A stretch of 64,000 nucleotides of DNA from Nitratireductor mangrovi (lineage in GTDB: Bacteria > Pseudomonadota > Alphaproteobacteria > Rhizobiales > Rhizobiaceae): the NCBI RefSeq assembly GCF_007922615.2, contig NZ_CP042301.2, forward strand, positions 4,138,001 through 4,202,000, given 5' to 3'. The notes below the pieces were generated by a model. The model had not been told where the DNA came from and did no database searches. It was given only the letters and a program-made list of their open reading frames with translations. The translations under genes and the position numbers were made by a program. This document shows, in pieces, positions 25,581 through 37,862 of this stretch (positions within the stretch are counted from its first letter, which is position 1; each line of letters starts with the position of its first letter).

Positions 25581-27542
25581 TCAGGCGGTGGCGGTTAGAT
25601 CGGTGGGCCCGGCACGATCCAGCATGAATCCGGCAAAAAACTCTGCCAGCGCGGCATGTGCGTTGATCGGCAGAACATGTGCGACATACTGGTCGGGCCG
25701 CACGACAACCATGCAGCCGGCCTCCCGGTCGATCCCGCGCATGTCGTAGATGTCGCTGCCGGGCTTTGGATCGGCGCAGAACATCTTTTCGTAGTCGCGC
25801 AACCCCAACCGGCCTTTGGCTGGCAAAAGGAAGGGTGGCATATGCTCCAAGGCGAGGTCGCGATGCCTCTGCTGGAACACAGCCCGCACGTCGATAATGG
25901 AATCGATATCGTGACCCGCTGGCGTATGCCGTCTGACCGGCGAGTCCGGCGACGATTCGAGGAATGCGCACAGGCGGCGGATACCGGAATCCGGTGAAGC
26001 CGGGTCTTCCGCGCCGGCAAAGGCGAAGATGCGCCAGCGGCCGTCCGCCCTGATCGTGTGGCCGAGATGAACCGGTTTGGCGTCGCCCAGCCGGATCACA
26101 GGTGCGGAATGGAAGCGCATACCGATCGTCAGGCCCTGCGCCAGATGCTGATGCGCCGGTTCAGCGGTAAGCAGCGACGGCTGGTAGCGGGCCGCGGTTC
26201 CTGCAGTGTAGCGTCCGTGCTGGACGAAATACTTCTGGACCTCCGCCGGGTCCACGCCCGCATCCCCGGGGGACGCCTTCAGCGGCGCGCTGAGCATCTT
26301 TGCCCATTCGCGGTCGAAATCGATCAGTTCCTTCGCGATGGCCTGGCGCTCGGCAGAGTAGCTGTGAAGCAGTTCGGGCGGGCATTGGCCTCGCAGGACG
26401 GCGGCCAATTTCCAGCCAAGGTTGAACGCATCCTGCATGGAGACGTTCATGCCCTGGCCGGCCTTCGGGCTGTGCGTGTGGCAGGCGTCGCCGGCGATGA
26501 AGGCGCGAGGCAGGCGTTGACCGGTCTCGGCCTCGAATACGTCATCGAACTTGTCGCACAGTCGCTGGCCGATCTCGTAGACCGACCACCAGGCAACCTC
26601 CTTCACGTCGAGCGTGTAGGGGTTGAGGATACGCCGTGCCGACGCGATCAGGTGTTCGACGGTGATGTTGCGGTTGGCCACCCGCTCGTTTTTGGCGAGC
26701 TCGTCCAGCTCGACATAGATGCGTATCAGATAGCCGCCCTCGCGCGGAATGAGCACGATGTTGCCTTCGCCGGCGGATTGGATCAGAGCCTTGAAGCGGA
26801 TGTCGGGGAAATCGGTGACGGCAAGGACGTCCATCACGCCCCAAGCCTGGTTGGCGGAATCGCCTTTCAGTTCCCGGCCCAGCGCCTTGCGCACGGCGCT
26901 GCGTGCGCCGTCGCAGCCAACCACGTAGCGCGCCCTGACGGTTTCGACCGCGCCCTGGTGCTGAGCATCGATCCGATCGAGCTTCACGGTCACCGGGTGG
27001 TCCGAGGTCGGATTGCTGTCGATGGAAAGGTCGGCAAGGCGCCGCGAGTAGTCTGGCACCAGCCGGTTCGGCGAATTGCGCATGACATCGAGATAGAAAT
27101 CATGCACCCGCGCCTGATTGAGGATCACGTGCGGGAATTCAGACAGCCCGTCCTCGACGTCCTGGACGCGTCCGCTGCGGGCGATCTGTTCCGGCCGTTC
27201 CGGGTCCGGCTTCCAGAATGTCGTCTCGTTGACCCAATACGCCTCCCTCAACATGCGTTCGGCGAATCCGAACGCGTTGAACATTTCCATCGTGCGGCAG
27301 GCGACGCCGTCGGCCTGCCCCAGCTGCAAGGGCCCCGCCTTCTGTTCCACGATCCGGGTCGTGATTTCGGGAAATGCCGACAACTGTGCCGCCAGTGTCA
27401 GCCCAGCCGGGCCACAACCGACGATCAGCACATCCACCTCATCAGGGAGTGTATCAGGATCCGGCCGTGGTTGCCTCAATGGCTCCGCGATTTCAGGGTC
27501 GCCAGTGCGGAATCCGTTGAGATGGAACTGCATTGTGCGCAT
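25581..27542 (-). CDS. mobA: FAD-dependent aromatic hydroxylase, 3-hydroxybenzoate 4-monooxygenase type
   Basis: This 653-residue flavoprotein hydroxylase carries the dinucleotide-binding motif V-G-C-G-P-A-G-L-T-L-A, the D-G motif in V-G-C-D-G-A-R-S-A-V-R and the second FAD motif F-I-A-G-D-A-C-H-T-H-S-P-K-A-G-Q-G-M-N. It ends with a thioredoxin-like C-terminal domain, as in phenol 2-monooxygenase and MobA. The divergent MarR gene next door matches the mobA-mobR arrangement known from Comamonas, where 3-hydroxybenzoate is converted to protocatechuate. Phenol or another hydroxybenzoate as substrate is not excluded. Confidence 0.75.
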   Translation of the reverse strand: MRTMQFHLNGFRTGDPEIAEPLRQPRPDPDTLPDEVDVLIVGCGPAGLTLAAQLSAFPEITTRIVEQKAGPLQLGQADGVACRTMEMFNAFGFAERMLREAYWVNETTFWKPDPERPEQIARSGRVQDVEDGLSEFPHVILNQARVHDFYLDVMRNSPNRLVPDYSRRLADLSIDSNPTSDHPVTVKLDRIDAQHQGAVETVRARYVVGCDGARSAVRKALGRELKGDSANQAWGVMDVLAVTDFPDIRFKALIQSAGEGNIVLIPREGGYLIRIYVELDELAKNERVANRNITVEHLIASARRILNPYTLDVKEVAWWSVYEIGQRLCDKFDDVFEAETGQRLPRAFIAGDACHTHSPKAGQGMNVSMQDAFNLGWKLAAVLRGQCPPELLHSYSAERQAIAKELIDFDREWAKMLSAPLKASPGDAGVDPAEVQKYFVQHGRYTAGTAARYQPSLLTAEPAHQHLAQGLTIGMRFHSAPVIRLGDAKPVHLGHTIRADGRWRIFAFAGAEDPASPDSGIRRLCAFLESSPDSPVRRHTPAGHDIDSIIDVRAVFQQRHRDLALEHMPPFLLPAKGRLGLRDYEKMFCADPKPGSDIYDMRGIDREAGCMVVVRPDQYVAHVLPINAHAALAEFFAGFMLDRAGPTDLTATA

Positions 27543-27561
27543 AGCTCCTCAATATCGTATA

Positions 27562-27596
27562 TTGATAAGTATACCAATTATCAGTATACTTGTCAA
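27562..27596. promoter_or_regulatory. Probable MarR operator between mobA and the MarR gene
   Basis: TTGATAAGTATAC (27562-27574) and GTATACTTGTCAA (27584-27596) form a 13-bp inverted repeat with one mismatch and a 9-bp spacer. A second dyad, TGATAA (27563-27568) with TTATCA (27578-27583), is nested in it. The element fills the 77-bp divergent region, which is AT-rich in an otherwise GC-rich window. It overlaps where both promoters must lie. Confidence 0.7.
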
Positions 27597-27619
27597 TTAC
27601 GTCAAGCCAAGGAGGGGCC

Positions 27620-28102
27620 ATGACAGACCTCTGTGACATCCCCGGGCATCTGGTACGCCGGCTCCAGCAGGCTGCCGTGGCAATCTTTCTCGCCGAGGTT
27701 GGCGAAGCGGGTTTCGATCTGACGCCGGTTCAGTTCGCTGCGCTTTCGACGGTGATCTCGAATCCCGGCGTCGACCAGGCCACGCTAGCGGGACTGATCG
27801 CCTATGACCGCACTACCATCGGCGGCGTCGTCGACCGGCTGGTGAAAAAGGGCTATGTCGCGCGAACCATCAGCCGCAAGGACCGGCGGGCGCGCGAGTT
27901 GCGCGCCACCGAGGATGGGCACAAGGTGTTCGCACAAATGGAGCCGGCGGTGATGCGCGCGCAGAAGATCATGCTGCGCGGCCTGGAGGCAGGAGAATCG
28001 GACGAGTTTCTGCGGCTGCTTCGCAAGGCGCTGGCAGCGGTCAATGATCGGAGCCGCGCGCCCCTGCGGATGGCGCCGGCATTATCGGTGGAGGGCGAGT
28101 AG
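27620..28102 (+). CDS. mobR: MarR-family transcriptional regulator (MobR-like)
   Basis: This 160-residue winged-helix repressor has V-Q-F-A-A-L-S-T-V-I, the recognition region L-A-G-L-I-A-Y-D-R-T-T-I-G-G-V-V-D-R-L and the wing S-R-K-D-R-R-A-R-E-L-R-A-T. A strong AAGGAGG lies just upstream of the ATG at 27620. It is divergent from the monooxygenase and probably controls both genes through the inverted repeats between them, responding to the aromatic substrate. The effector is inferred from the MobR precedent only. Confidence 0.8.
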   Translation: MTDLCDIPGHLVRRLQQAAVAIFLAEVGEAGFDLTPVQFAALSTVISNPGVDQATLAGLIAYDRTTIGGVVDRLVKKGYVARTISRKDRRARELRATEDGHKVFAQMEPAVMRAQKIMLRGLEAGESDEFLRLLRKALAAVNDRSRAPLRMAPALSVEGE

Positions 28103-28140
28103 GTTTTGCGTTCACTCAGGGACGATCCCCAGAGCCCTTC

Positions 28141-30426
<2,286 letters not shown>

Positions 30427-30471
30427 GTCGGTATGCGTTTCCTGCCCGGTATGATGTTTGATCGGACGCTT

Positions 30472-30540
30472 CTTTTGTGGAGCGTTTCGAATAAGGCTAC
30501 ACTTCGCCGCGGCAAATCGCCAAGCGCGGAGGCTAGAGCA
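30472..30540. repeat. Diverged direct repeat, copy 1
   Basis: About 69 bp here resemble 30875-30943. Shared features are TTGTGGA at the start, the exact 13-mer AGGCTACACTTCG, then a GGCAA stretch, an AAGC and a final A/TAG-GCA. The copies bracket the gene at 30533-30862. The alignment was made by eye and needs one or two gaps. Confidence 0.5.
30494..30523 (-). promoter_or_regulatory. Promoter copy 1 (maeB)
   Basis: On the minus strand TTGGCG (30523-30518), an 18-bp spacer and TAGCCT (30499-30494) form the candidate promoter of maeB, giving a leader of roughly 60 nt. The same arrangement, with a 13-bp exact match around the -10, recurs at 30898-30927 upstream of the small exported protein. 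Confidence 0.4.
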
Positions 30541-30862
30541 CGTAGCTAATTTCTCGAATACGGCAGTTCTCGACGTCGACATAGACAACGTATTGTAGGT
30601 TGGCTGTGACGTAGCCCTGACGATCGATTGTTTCTCCGCAGGAAACGGCTATGTCGGAATCGCGATCAACGCGGAGCAAGAGGCCTATATATCCGAGGAA
30701 GGGATAGTGTGTTGAGGCATGCCCGCTAATCTCGATCCCGACCGGGTCCGCTGTCCTGAAGACGAAAACCGTCAACTGAGAGGCGACAAACACGATCGGC
30801 GACGCGGTCACGATCATCAGCCCTGCGAGCGCCAAGGCGAGCGGCTTTCGGCGAAGTAGCAA
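30533..30862 (-). CDS. Small exported or membrane-anchored protein of unknown function
   Basis: I do not recognise this 109-residue protein. The N-terminus ([15 protein letters not shown]) has a basic head and a hydrophobic stretch of about 25 residues, so it is a signal peptide or membrane anchor. The remaining part has two Cys (C-G-E and E-N-C-R) that could form a disulfide. The start is TTG at 30862 with AAAGG eight bases upstream, and an in-frame stop just before it leaves no other choice. It lies between maeB and mutS, which are usually neighbours in relatives. Confidence 0.6.
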   Translation of the reverse strand: MLLRRKPLALALAGLMIVTASPIVFVASQLTVFVFRTADPVGIEISGHASTHYPFLGYIGLLLRVDRDSDIAVSCGETIDRQGYVTANLQYVVYVDVENCRIREISYVL

Positions 30863-30874
30863 AGGCCAAGCCTT

Positions 30875-30943
30875 TCATTGTGGACGAAATTCCGATCAGG
30901 CTACACTTCGGCCGCTCAAAACGGCAAGCAGAAGCGTAGCGCA
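30875..30943. repeat. Diverged direct repeat, copy 2
   Basis: This is the second copy of the repeat at 30472-30540. It contains the same exact AGGCTACACTTCG and the same spacing between TAGCCT and a TTGNCG element on the minus strand. It lies upstream of the small exported protein and 35 bp before mutS. Confidence 0.5.
30898..30927 (-). promoter_or_regulatory. Promoter copy 2 (small exported protein)
   Basis: On the minus strand TTGCCG (30927-30922), an 18-bp spacer and TAGCCT (30903-30898) form the candidate promoter. They would give a leader of about 30 nt before the TTG start at 30862. Both elements and their spacing are conserved in the maeB copy. Confidence 0.4.
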
Positions 30944-30977
30944 TTTTGGCGCATGTCGATCTCACGGCGTTGGATCA

Positions 30978-33719
30978 TTGAAGCGAGAAGCATCCATCGA
31001 TGACCGAAACAATGCGGTGCCTACAACCGGCACGGCTTCGCGCGTCACAGGTGCCAACGCGGCGACGCCCATGATGGAGCAGTTCATCGAGATCAAGACG
31101 GCGAATCCCGATTCGCTGCTGTTCTATCGCATGGGCGATTTTTACGAGCTGTTCTTCGACGACGCACTCGTCGCTTCGCGGGCGCTCGGCATCACGCTGA
31201 CCAAGCGCGGCAAGCATCTGGGCGAGGATATTCCGATGTGCGGCGTGCCGGTCCACGCCGCCGACGACTATCTGCAAAAGCTGATTGCGCTCGGCCACCG
31301 CGTCGCGGTCTGCGAGCAGATCGAGAATCCTGCCGAGGCCAGGAAGCGTGGCTCGAAGTCGGTCGTGCGGCGCGATGTCGTGCGCCTGGTGACGCCCGGC
31401 ACCATCACCGAGGAGAAGCTGCTGGCGCCGTCCCAGGCCAACCATCTGATGGCGCTTGGCCGCGTGCGTGGCGAGGAGGCTCTGGGACTTGCCTGGATCG
31501 ATATCTCCACCGGCAGCTTCCTGGTCGCCGCCACCGCGCCCGATCGGCTTCTGGCCGACATCTTGCGCATCGATCCTCGCGAGCTGATCGTCGCCGAGCC
31601 GGTGTTCCACGATACCGAATTTCGCCCCGCCTTCGATGTGCTCGGCCGCATCGTCACGCCGATGCCGCCGAGCCTGTTCGATTCCGCCTCGGCCGCCGAG
31701 CGCGCTGCGCGCTATTTCGGCCTTGCCACGCTCGATGGCGTCGGTGCCTTCTCGCGCGCCGAATTGGCGGCGATCGGCGGCGCGATCGCTTATATCGAGC
31801 GCACCCAGAAGGCAGAGCGCCCGCCGCTCATGCGTCCGATGCGCCAGGATGCCGCCAACATCCTTTTCATCGATGCTGCCACCCGGGGTCACCTGGAACT
31901 GCTGCGCACGCTGTCGGGCAAGCGCGAGGGTTCGCTCTTCAACGCCATCGACCGCACGCTGACCGGCGGCGGCGGGCGCCTTCTGGCCGAAAGGCTGATG
32001 TCGCCGCTGACCGACCCTGCGGAGATCGGCCGGAGGCTCGATTCGGTCTCCTTCCTGCGTGCCGAACGTCACCTGGCCGATGCCGCTCGCGCCGCGCTCA
32101 AGGGTGTCGCCGACATGCCGCGCGCGTTGGCGAGGCTGGCCCTCAATCGCGGCGGGCCCCGCGATCTGGGCGCGCTCGCCGCCGGCATGGCGGCTGCCGC
32201 AGAACTGGCCCAGGTCTTTGCTGGAAGTGCCCCGCCCGAGGAACTGGCCGGAGCACTGGCTGCCATTTCCGCCCTTCCGGCGGCGTTCCGCGATCATCTC
32301 GGCTCAGCGCTGGCCGACGAGTTGCCGCTCCTGAAGCGCGACGGCGCTTTCGTCAGGCGCGGCTATGACGGCGAACTCGACGAGATGCGCGCACTGCGCG
32401 ACGAGGCGAGGCGGGTGATCGCAGCGATGGAGGCGAGCCTCATCGAGGAGACCGGCATCCGCTCGCTCAAGATCCGCCACAACAATGTGCTCGGCTATTA
32501 TATCGAGGTCACCGCCAACCATCAGGCGGCGATGAACGGCAATGACCAGGCCAAGGCGCGGTTCATTCACCGCCAGACCATGGCCAACGCCATGCGCTTC
32601 ACCACCACCGAACTGGCCGAACTGGAAACCAAGATCGCCAACGCCGCCGACCGTGCGCTGGCAATCGAACTTGAGGTCTTCGACCGGTTGGTCGCCGAAG
32701 CGGTGGAGGCCTCCGAGGCACTGCGCTCAGGCGCCCAGGCGCTCGCCGTCATCGACGTATCGGCCGCGCTGGCGCTGTTGGCCGAGGAGGAGGATTATTG
32801 CCGGCCCGAGGTCGACAAGAGCCTCGACTTCATGGTCGAGGGCGGACGTCATCCCGTCGTTGAACAGGCGCTGCGCACCCAGGGTGGCGAGCCGTTCGTG
32901 GCTAATGACTGCGATCTTTCTCCGGAGGATGGTAGCCATCTCGGCGCGATCTGGCTTCTGACCGGCCCCAACATGGGCGGCAAGTCCACCTTTCTGCGCC
33001 AGAACGCGCTGATCGCCATCCTCGCCCAGATGGGGAGCCACGTGCCGGCGCGCGCGGCGCGCATTGGTATTGTAGACCGCTTGTTTTCCCGCGTCGGTGC
33101 CTCCGACGATCTGGCGCACGGCCGCTCGACCTTCATGGTCGAGATGGTCGAGACCGCCGCCATCCTCAACCAGGCTGGTGAGCGCGCGCTGGTCATCCTT
33201 GATGAGATCGGCCGCGGCACGGCGACGTTTGATGGCTTGTCGATCGCCTGGGCCGCGGTCGAATATCTGCACGAGAGAAACCGATGCCGCGCGATTTTCG
33301 CCACCCATTTCCACGAGATGACGGCCCTCGCCGACAAGCTTGAGCGGCTTTCCAACGTGACCATGCGCGTCAAGGAATGGGAAGGTGACGTGGTCTTCCT
33401 GCACGAGGTCGGCAGAGGTGCCGCGGACCGCTCCTACGGCGTCCAGGTGGCGCGGCTCGCCGGGCTGCCCGACGCCGTCGTGGCGCGCGCCCGCGAGGTG
33501 CTGTCGCAGCTCGAGGAGAGCGAGGTGTCCGGCAGGGCCGGCCGGCTCGTTGATGACCTGCCGCTGTTCTCGGTCGCCGTCAGCCGCGCACCGGCAAGAC
33601 CGGCCATCGAGGATCCGCTCAGGACGGCGTTTGCCGACATCGATCCGGACGATCTTACGCCCCGCCAGGCACTGGAGGCGATCTACCGGTTGAAGGGGCT
33701 GACAGCGAAGAACGGTTAG
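30978..33719 (+). CDS. mutS: DNA mismatch repair protein MutS
   Basis: This mismatch-recognition ATPase has up to 913 residues. The mismatch-binding motif F-Y-E-L-F lies near residue 50 (G-D-F-Y-E-L-F-F). The Walker [11 protein letters not shown] is at about 661-670, and Walker B is [10 protein letters not shown]-terminal tail includes the dimerisation helices. The start is uncertain: TTG at 30978 gives 31 residues before M-M-E-Q-F, matching relatives in length. GTG at 31017 is an alternative, and neither has a clear ribosome-binding site. Confidence 0.95.
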   Translation: MKREASIDDRNNAVPTTGTASRVTGANAATPMMEQFIEIKTANPDSLLFYRMGDFYELFFDDALVASRALGITLTKRGKHLGEDIPMCGVPVHAADDYLQKLIALGHRVAVCEQIENPAEARKRGSKSVVRRDVVRLVTPGTITEEKLLAPSQANHLMALGRVRGEEALGLAWIDISTGSFLVAATAPDRLLADILRIDPRELIVAEPVFHDTEFRPAFDVLGRIVTPMPPSLFDSASAAERAARYFGLATLDGVGAFSRAELAAIGGAIAYIERTQKAERPPLMRPMRQDAANILFIDAATRGHLELLRTLSGKREGSLFNAIDRTLTGGGGRLLAERLMSPLTDPAEIGRRLDSVSFLRAERHLADAARAALKGVADMPRALARLALNRGGPRDLGALAAGMAAAAELAQVFAGSAPPEELAGALAAISALPAAFRDHLGSALADELPLLKRDGAFVRRGYDGELDEMRALRDEARRVIAAMEASLIEETGIRSLKIRHNNVLGYYIEVTANHQAAMNGNDQAKARFIHRQTMANAMRFTTTELAELETKIANAADRALAIELEVFDRLVAEAVEASEALRSGAQALAVIDVSAALALLAEEEDYCRPEVDKSLDFMVEGGRHPVVEQALRTQGGEPFVANDCDLSPEDGSHLGAIWLLTGPNMGGKSTFLRQNALIAILAQMGSHVPARAARIGIVDRLFSRVGASDDLAHGRSTFMVEMVETAAILNQAGERALVILDEIGRGTATFDGLSIAWAAVEYLHERNRCRAIFATHFHEMTALADKLERLSNVTMRVKEWEGDVVFLHEVGRGAADRSYGVQVARLAGLPDAVVARAREVLSQLEESEVSGRAGRLVDDLPLFSVAVSRAPARPAIEDPLRTAFADIDPDDLTPRQALEAIYRLKGLTAKNG

Positions 33720-33766
33720 CGAATGCCCGTGAACAGGATCGGCCGCCCAAGCAGGAACCAGACGAA

Positions 33767-35014
33767 ATGAGCCATTTTCCCGACCTTGCTGCAATCGACG
33801 CCCTGGACAGGGCCGACCCGCTGCGCCGGATGCGCGACCGTTTCGCGATGCCGGAAGGCGTGATCTATCTCGACGGCAATTCACTCGGTCCGGCTTCGCA
33901 CGCGGTATTTCACGAGCTTGAACAGGCGGCTCGCCACGAATGGGGCCACGATCTCATCCGCAGTTGGAACACCGCTGGCTGGTTCGAGATGCCGCTCGAA
34001 CTCGGCGACCGGATCGGACGCCTTGTCGGCGCCGGGCCGAGCCAGACTGTGGTCGCCGACACGACATCAGTAAACATTTTCAAGGCGTTGCACGCGGCAA
34101 TGGGGCTCAGGGCGGGCCGCAACGTAATCGTCGCCGAAGGCGGCAGCTTCCCGACCGATCTTTATATGGCTGAAGGGGTCGCGTCGACGCGTCCGGGCAC
34201 TGAACTGAGGCTCGAAGGTGTCGACGCCGAGGCGATCGAGGACCTGATCGACGAGCGTGTCGGGGTCGTTCTGGTCAACCATGTCGACTACAAGAGCGGC
34301 CGGCTGCGCGACATGGCCGCGCTGACGCAGAAAATCCACGCGGCGGGCGCATTGGCAGTCTGGGATCTTTGCCATTCCGCAGGTGCATTGCCGGTTGATC
34401 TCGATGGTGCCAAGGCCGACTTTGCGGTCGGTTGCACCTATAAATATCTGAACGGCGGCCCCGGCGCCCCAGCCTTCATCTATGTCGCGACGCGCCACCA
34501 GGCCGCGGCGCAGAACCCGCTCAGCGGCTGGTGGGGCCACGCACGGCCCTTCGCCTTCGAACAGCATTATGCTGGCCACGTCGGGATCAGGCGTTTCCAG
34601 TGCGGCACGCAGCCGATCCTGTCGATGCGGGCGCTCAAGGCGGCTCTGGTGACCTGGGACGAGGTCGATATGGCCGCGCTGCGAGCAAAGAGTGTCGCCC
34701 TGACCGGTCTCTTCATCGAGCTTGTCGAAACCCGCTGCGCCGGCTTCGGGCTTGCTCTGGAAAGCCCTCGCGACGATGCCGAGCGCGGCAGCCAGGTCTC
34801 TTTCGCCCACGAGAATGCCTACGAGGTCATGCAGGCCCTGATCGCCCGCGGTGTCATCGGTGATTTCCGCGCGCCATCCACGATGCGCTTTGGTTTCGCG
34901 CCGCTCTATCTCGGCTATCGTGACGTCTGGAACGCTGTCGAGATCATGCAGGACGTGTTTTCCGCCGGCGCATGGCAGGATCCGCGTTTCGCGGTCAAGG
35001 CCGCGGTGACCTGA
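33767..35014 (+). CDS. kynU: Kynureninase
   Basis: This PLP enzyme cleaves kynurenine to anthranilate and alanine in tryptophan breakdown. The 415 residues have the family N-terminus L-D-G-N-S-L-G-P and W-G-H-D-L-I-R-S-W. The PLP-binding Lys226 lies in C-T-Y-K-Y-L-N-G-G-P-G, and a D-L-C-H-S-A-G motif is present. No kynA or kynB is seen nearby. A dyad CTCCGTA (35034-35040) with TACGGAG (35059-35065) after the stop may help termination. Confidence 0.93.
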   Translation: MSHFPDLAAIDALDRADPLRRMRDRFAMPEGVIYLDGNSLGPASHAVFHELEQAARHEWGHDLIRSWNTAGWFEMPLELGDRIGRLVGAGPSQTVVADTTSVNIFKALHAAMGLRAGRNVIVAEGGSFPTDLYMAEGVASTRPGTELRLEGVDAEAIEDLIDERVGVVLVNHVDYKSGRLRDMAALTQKIHAAGALAVWDLCHSAGALPVDLDGAKADFAVGCTYKYLNGGPGAPAFIYVATRHQAAAQNPLSGWWGHARPFAFEQHYAGHVGIRRFQCGTQPILSMRALKAALVTWDEVDMAALRAKSVALTGLFIELVETRCAGFGLALESPRDDAERGSQVSFAHENAYEVMQALIARGVIGDFRAPSTMRFGFAPLYLGYRDVWNAVEIMQDVFSAGAWQDPRFAVKAAVT

Positions 35015-35179
35015 GATCGCCACTCCGGCCCACCTCCGTAACGTTGGTGTCCGGTGGGTACGGAGCCGCATTCCACTACTGACTTCGGCTGCCAGTGGCT
35101 CCAAATCCTGGCTGTCGGCTGGTCGTCAATCGTTCGGATGTTCGTTGGCGATGAAACGAATCCTAAAGATGCATCGGCT

Positions 35180-37717
35180 ATGTTGAACACGGGTGGGTTG
35201 CAATCCGCGTGGCGGACCACATCGAAGGGCGGGCATGGTCTCGAAAGTGTCTTGTCGCAGTTGAACCAGCTGACAGAGCGGACCCGGCTTCTGGCCCTGG
35301 TGTGGCCGTTCATAGCCGTCGTCCTTGTCCAGACCGCCATTGCCGGCATCAGCATCTACACCCTCTCGGCTGTGCGGGCCTATGTCGGCGGCGAGAGCAT
35401 GTGGTCGAAGGGCCAGAAGGACGCCATCTACTTTCTGAGCCTCTATGCCGATAGCCGTGATCAACGCTTTTTCGAAGAGTTCCGCGAGGCGATAGCCATC
35501 CCGATGGCCGACCTCGACGGTCGCCTGGCGCTTGACCGGCCCGAGGTCGATGTGGAAGCGGCGCGCGAGGGGTTCGTCGGCGGTGGTAATCATCCGGACG
35601 ACGTTCCGGGGATGATCTGGCTCTATCGCAATTTCCGCGACATTTCCTTCTTTGCCGATTCACGCGCGCGCTGGGTCGAATCTGACCCCAAGATCATGGA
35701 ACTCGCCGCCCTTGGCGAGGCCATGCACGCACGCTTCGCCGGCGGCGAGGTGAGCGCTCTGGAGATGGACGCGTGGAAGAGTCGCATTCATGCCATCAAC
35801 CGGGCGGCCACCCCGCTGGCGCTGGGTTTCTCGGCCTCGCTTGGCGAGGGTTCGCGCGGCATTACCGGGCTGCTGCTGGGTGCGAACATCGTCACGGCTG
35901 CCTTGCTGATCCTCCTGGCGGTATGGCGCACCCGCGCCATGCTCGCGCAGCGCGAGGCGTTGGAGACAGCCTTCAATGCCGAGCGGGAGCGGGCTCAGAT
36001 CACACTTGCCTCGATCGGCCAGGCGGTTGTCACCACGGACGAGCGCGGATGCGTCAACTACATGAATGGCCCCGCCGAGCGCCTGATCGGTTGGCCGTCT
36101 TCCGATGCCCTGGGCAGACCGCTCAACGGTCTCTTCCGCCTCATCTGCGAAGAGTCCGGCGAGGAAGATGTACGGCTGGTCGAGCGCATCATCACCGGCG
36201 AGGCAGTCGGCCCGACGGCGGTCCCGCAGCTACTGATGCGCGCCGACCTTACCAGCGTGGCCGTGTCGATGGTGGGTGCGCCGCTGGTGGTTGAGGGCGG
36301 CATCGCGGGCGCCGTACTGGTCTTTCACGACATGACCAAGGAGCAGGAATATGTCGCCCAACTCGCCTGGCAGGCAACGCACGATTCCCTGACGCAGCTT
36401 GCCAATCGCCGCGAGTTCGAGACCCGGCTCGAGGCACTGCTTGCCGATGTGCGCGAGCGTGGCGGGGATCATGCGCTGATGTATCTCGATCTCGACCAGT
36501 TCAAGATCGTCAACGACACTTGCGGCCACGCCGCCGGCGACGAATTGTTGCGGCGGGCTTCGGTCGCGCTCAAGGCACATCTCCAGAGAGACGATCTCCT
36601 CGCCCGGCTCGGTGGTGACGAATTCGGCGTGCTGCTGGTCGACAGCACCGCCCAGAGGGCCGCGGACACGGCCGAACGCCTGCGTCTGGCGATCCAGGAT
36701 CTGTGCTTTGCCTGGGAAGGGCGCTCCTTCGCGGTCAGCGTGAGCATCGGCCTTGTGCCTCTGGCCGACCGTGGAGCGACGATCGAGGAGACGCTTCGCA
36801 GCGTCGACGTCGCCTGCTACATGGCCAAGGAAAAGGGCCGCAACCGCGTCCAGGTTCATCAGCCAGGTGATTCCGAGATGCGCCAGCGCGTCGGCGAAAT
36901 GGCTTGGGTGCAGCGCATCCACGAGGCGCTGGAGCGCGACCGCTTCTGCCTTTACGCTCAGGAAATTGTGCCGCTCGGGGAAGCATGTCGCGAAGGTCGG
37001 CACATGGAACTGCTGATCAGGCTCGCGGAGGACGACGGTGCAATCGTTGCACCGGGGCGTTTCTTGCCGGCAGCCGAGCGCTACGGCCTGATGCCGCAGA
37101 TCGATCGCTGGGTCGTCCGCAACGCATTTGCCGCTCTTTCGGCAGATGCAAGCGCCAGCCGCATTCTGACCTGCGCCATCAACCTTTCCGGCGCTTGCGT
37201 CAGCGACGAGAGCTTCGTCGATTTCGTGCGCAGCGAATTCGAGCGGTTTCCCGTCGACCCGTCGATCGTCTGCTTCGAGATCACCGAGACCACCGCCATC
37301 GCCGACCTTTCCAACGCAAGACGCTTCATCACCGCCATGCAGGCGCTGGGGTGCCGCTTCGCGCTGGATGATTTCGGCTCCGGAATGTCTTCCTTCGCCT
37401 ACCTCAAACACCTTCCGGTCGATTTCCTGAAGATTGATGGCAGCTTCGTAAAAGACATGCTCGTCGACCGCATCGACCGCGCCATGGTCGAAATGATCGA
37501 TCACATTGGCAAGGTCATGGGCAAGCGAACCGTGGCGGAATTCGTCGAAAGCGATGAGGTCGCAAACGCGCTGCGCGATATCGGCGTCGACTATGCGCAA
37601 GGTTATGCCATAGGCGTGCCGCGGCCGTTCGCGGACGTACTGGGGGGCGCCCGCGCCGCCGGGCCCGTAGCGGCGATCGATCTGTCCATGTCGGCACGGC
37701 GTCGGATCGCTGGATAA
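35180..37717 (+). CDS. Membrane-bound bifunctional GGDEF-EAL protein
   Basis: This is a cyclic-di-GMP turnover protein of about 845 residues. Two transmembrane helices (about 40-62 and 227-250) enclose a periplasmic sensor region of about 165 residues. A PAS domain, a GGDEF domain with an intact G-G-D-E-F and an EAL domain follow. The EAL signature reads E-L-L, but the other metal and catalytic residues (Asn in I-N-L-S, Glu in E-I-T-E-T, D-D-F, Lys in L-K-I-D, Glu in A-E-F-V-E) are kept. There is no RxxD inhibition site before GGDEF. The start is uncertain; 35138 and GTG 35054 are also in frame. Confidence 0.85.
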   Translation: MLNTGGLQSAWRTTSKGGHGLESVLSQLNQLTERTRLLALVWPFIAVVLVQTAIAGISIYTLSAVRAYVGGESMWSKGQKDAIYFLSLYADSRDQRFFEEFREAIAIPMADLDGRLALDRPEVDVEAAREGFVGGGNHPDDVPGMIWLYRNFRDISFFADSRARWVESDPKIMELAALGEAMHARFAGGEVSALEMDAWKSRIHAINRAATPLALGFSASLGEGSRGITGLLLGANIVTAALLILLAVWRTRAMLAQREALETAFNAERERAQITLASIGQAVVTTDERGCVNYMNGPAERLIGWPSSDALGRPLNGLFRLICEESGEEDVRLVERIITGEAVGPTAVPQLLMRADLTSVAVSMVGAPLVVEGGIAGAVLVFHDMTKEQEYVAQLAWQATHDSLTQLANRREFETRLEALLADVRERGGDHALMYLDLDQFKIVNDTCGHAAGDELLRRASVALKAHLQRDDLLARLGGDEFGVLLVDSTAQRAADTAERLRLAIQDLCFAWEGRSFAVSVSIGLVPLADRGATIEETLRSVDVACYMAKEKGRNRVQVHQPGDSEMRQRVGEMAWVQRIHEALERDRFCLYAQEIVPLGEACREGRHMELLIRLAEDDGAIVAPGRFLPAAERYGLMPQIDRWVVRNAFAALSADASASRILTCAINLSGACVSDESFVDFVRSEFERFPVDPSIVCFEITETTAIADLSNARRFITAMQALGCRFALDDFGSGMSSFAYLKHLPVDFLKIDGSFVKDMLVDRIDRAMVEMIDHIGKVMGKRTVAEFVESDEVANALRDIGVDYAQGYAIGVPRPFADVLGGARAAGPVAAIDLSMSARRRIAG

Positions 37718-37736
37718 CCAACAAACCGGCGAGAAG

Positions 37737-37750
37737 CCCGGAGATCCGGG
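37737..37750 (+). terminator. Small hairpin after the first GGDEF-EAL gene
   Basis: CCCGG (37737-37741), a 4-nt loop and CCGGG (37746-37750) are followed by ATTTC. This is a short stem without a real T-run, and it marks a possible transcription boundary between the two GGDEF-EAL genes. Confidence 0.3.
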
Positions 37751-37862
37751 ATTTCAATGCAAAGTTAACCCCTTCCAACTAATGTTGACTATCGGGACCA
37801 TGGGGGGCGGCCGGCGAAACGTTGATCGCCGGTCATGGAGCAGGCGGCAGGCAGCAGGGCGG

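Noticed and set aside
26058..27623. 521-codon plus-strand frame
   Set aside because: Antisense shadow of the FAD monooxygenase, running into the operator region; no domain and no ribosome-binding site.
35015..35179. Cyclic-di-GMP riboswitch before the first GGDEF-EAL gene
   Set aside because: Only a long-loop dyad is present; no GEMM consensus can be seen.
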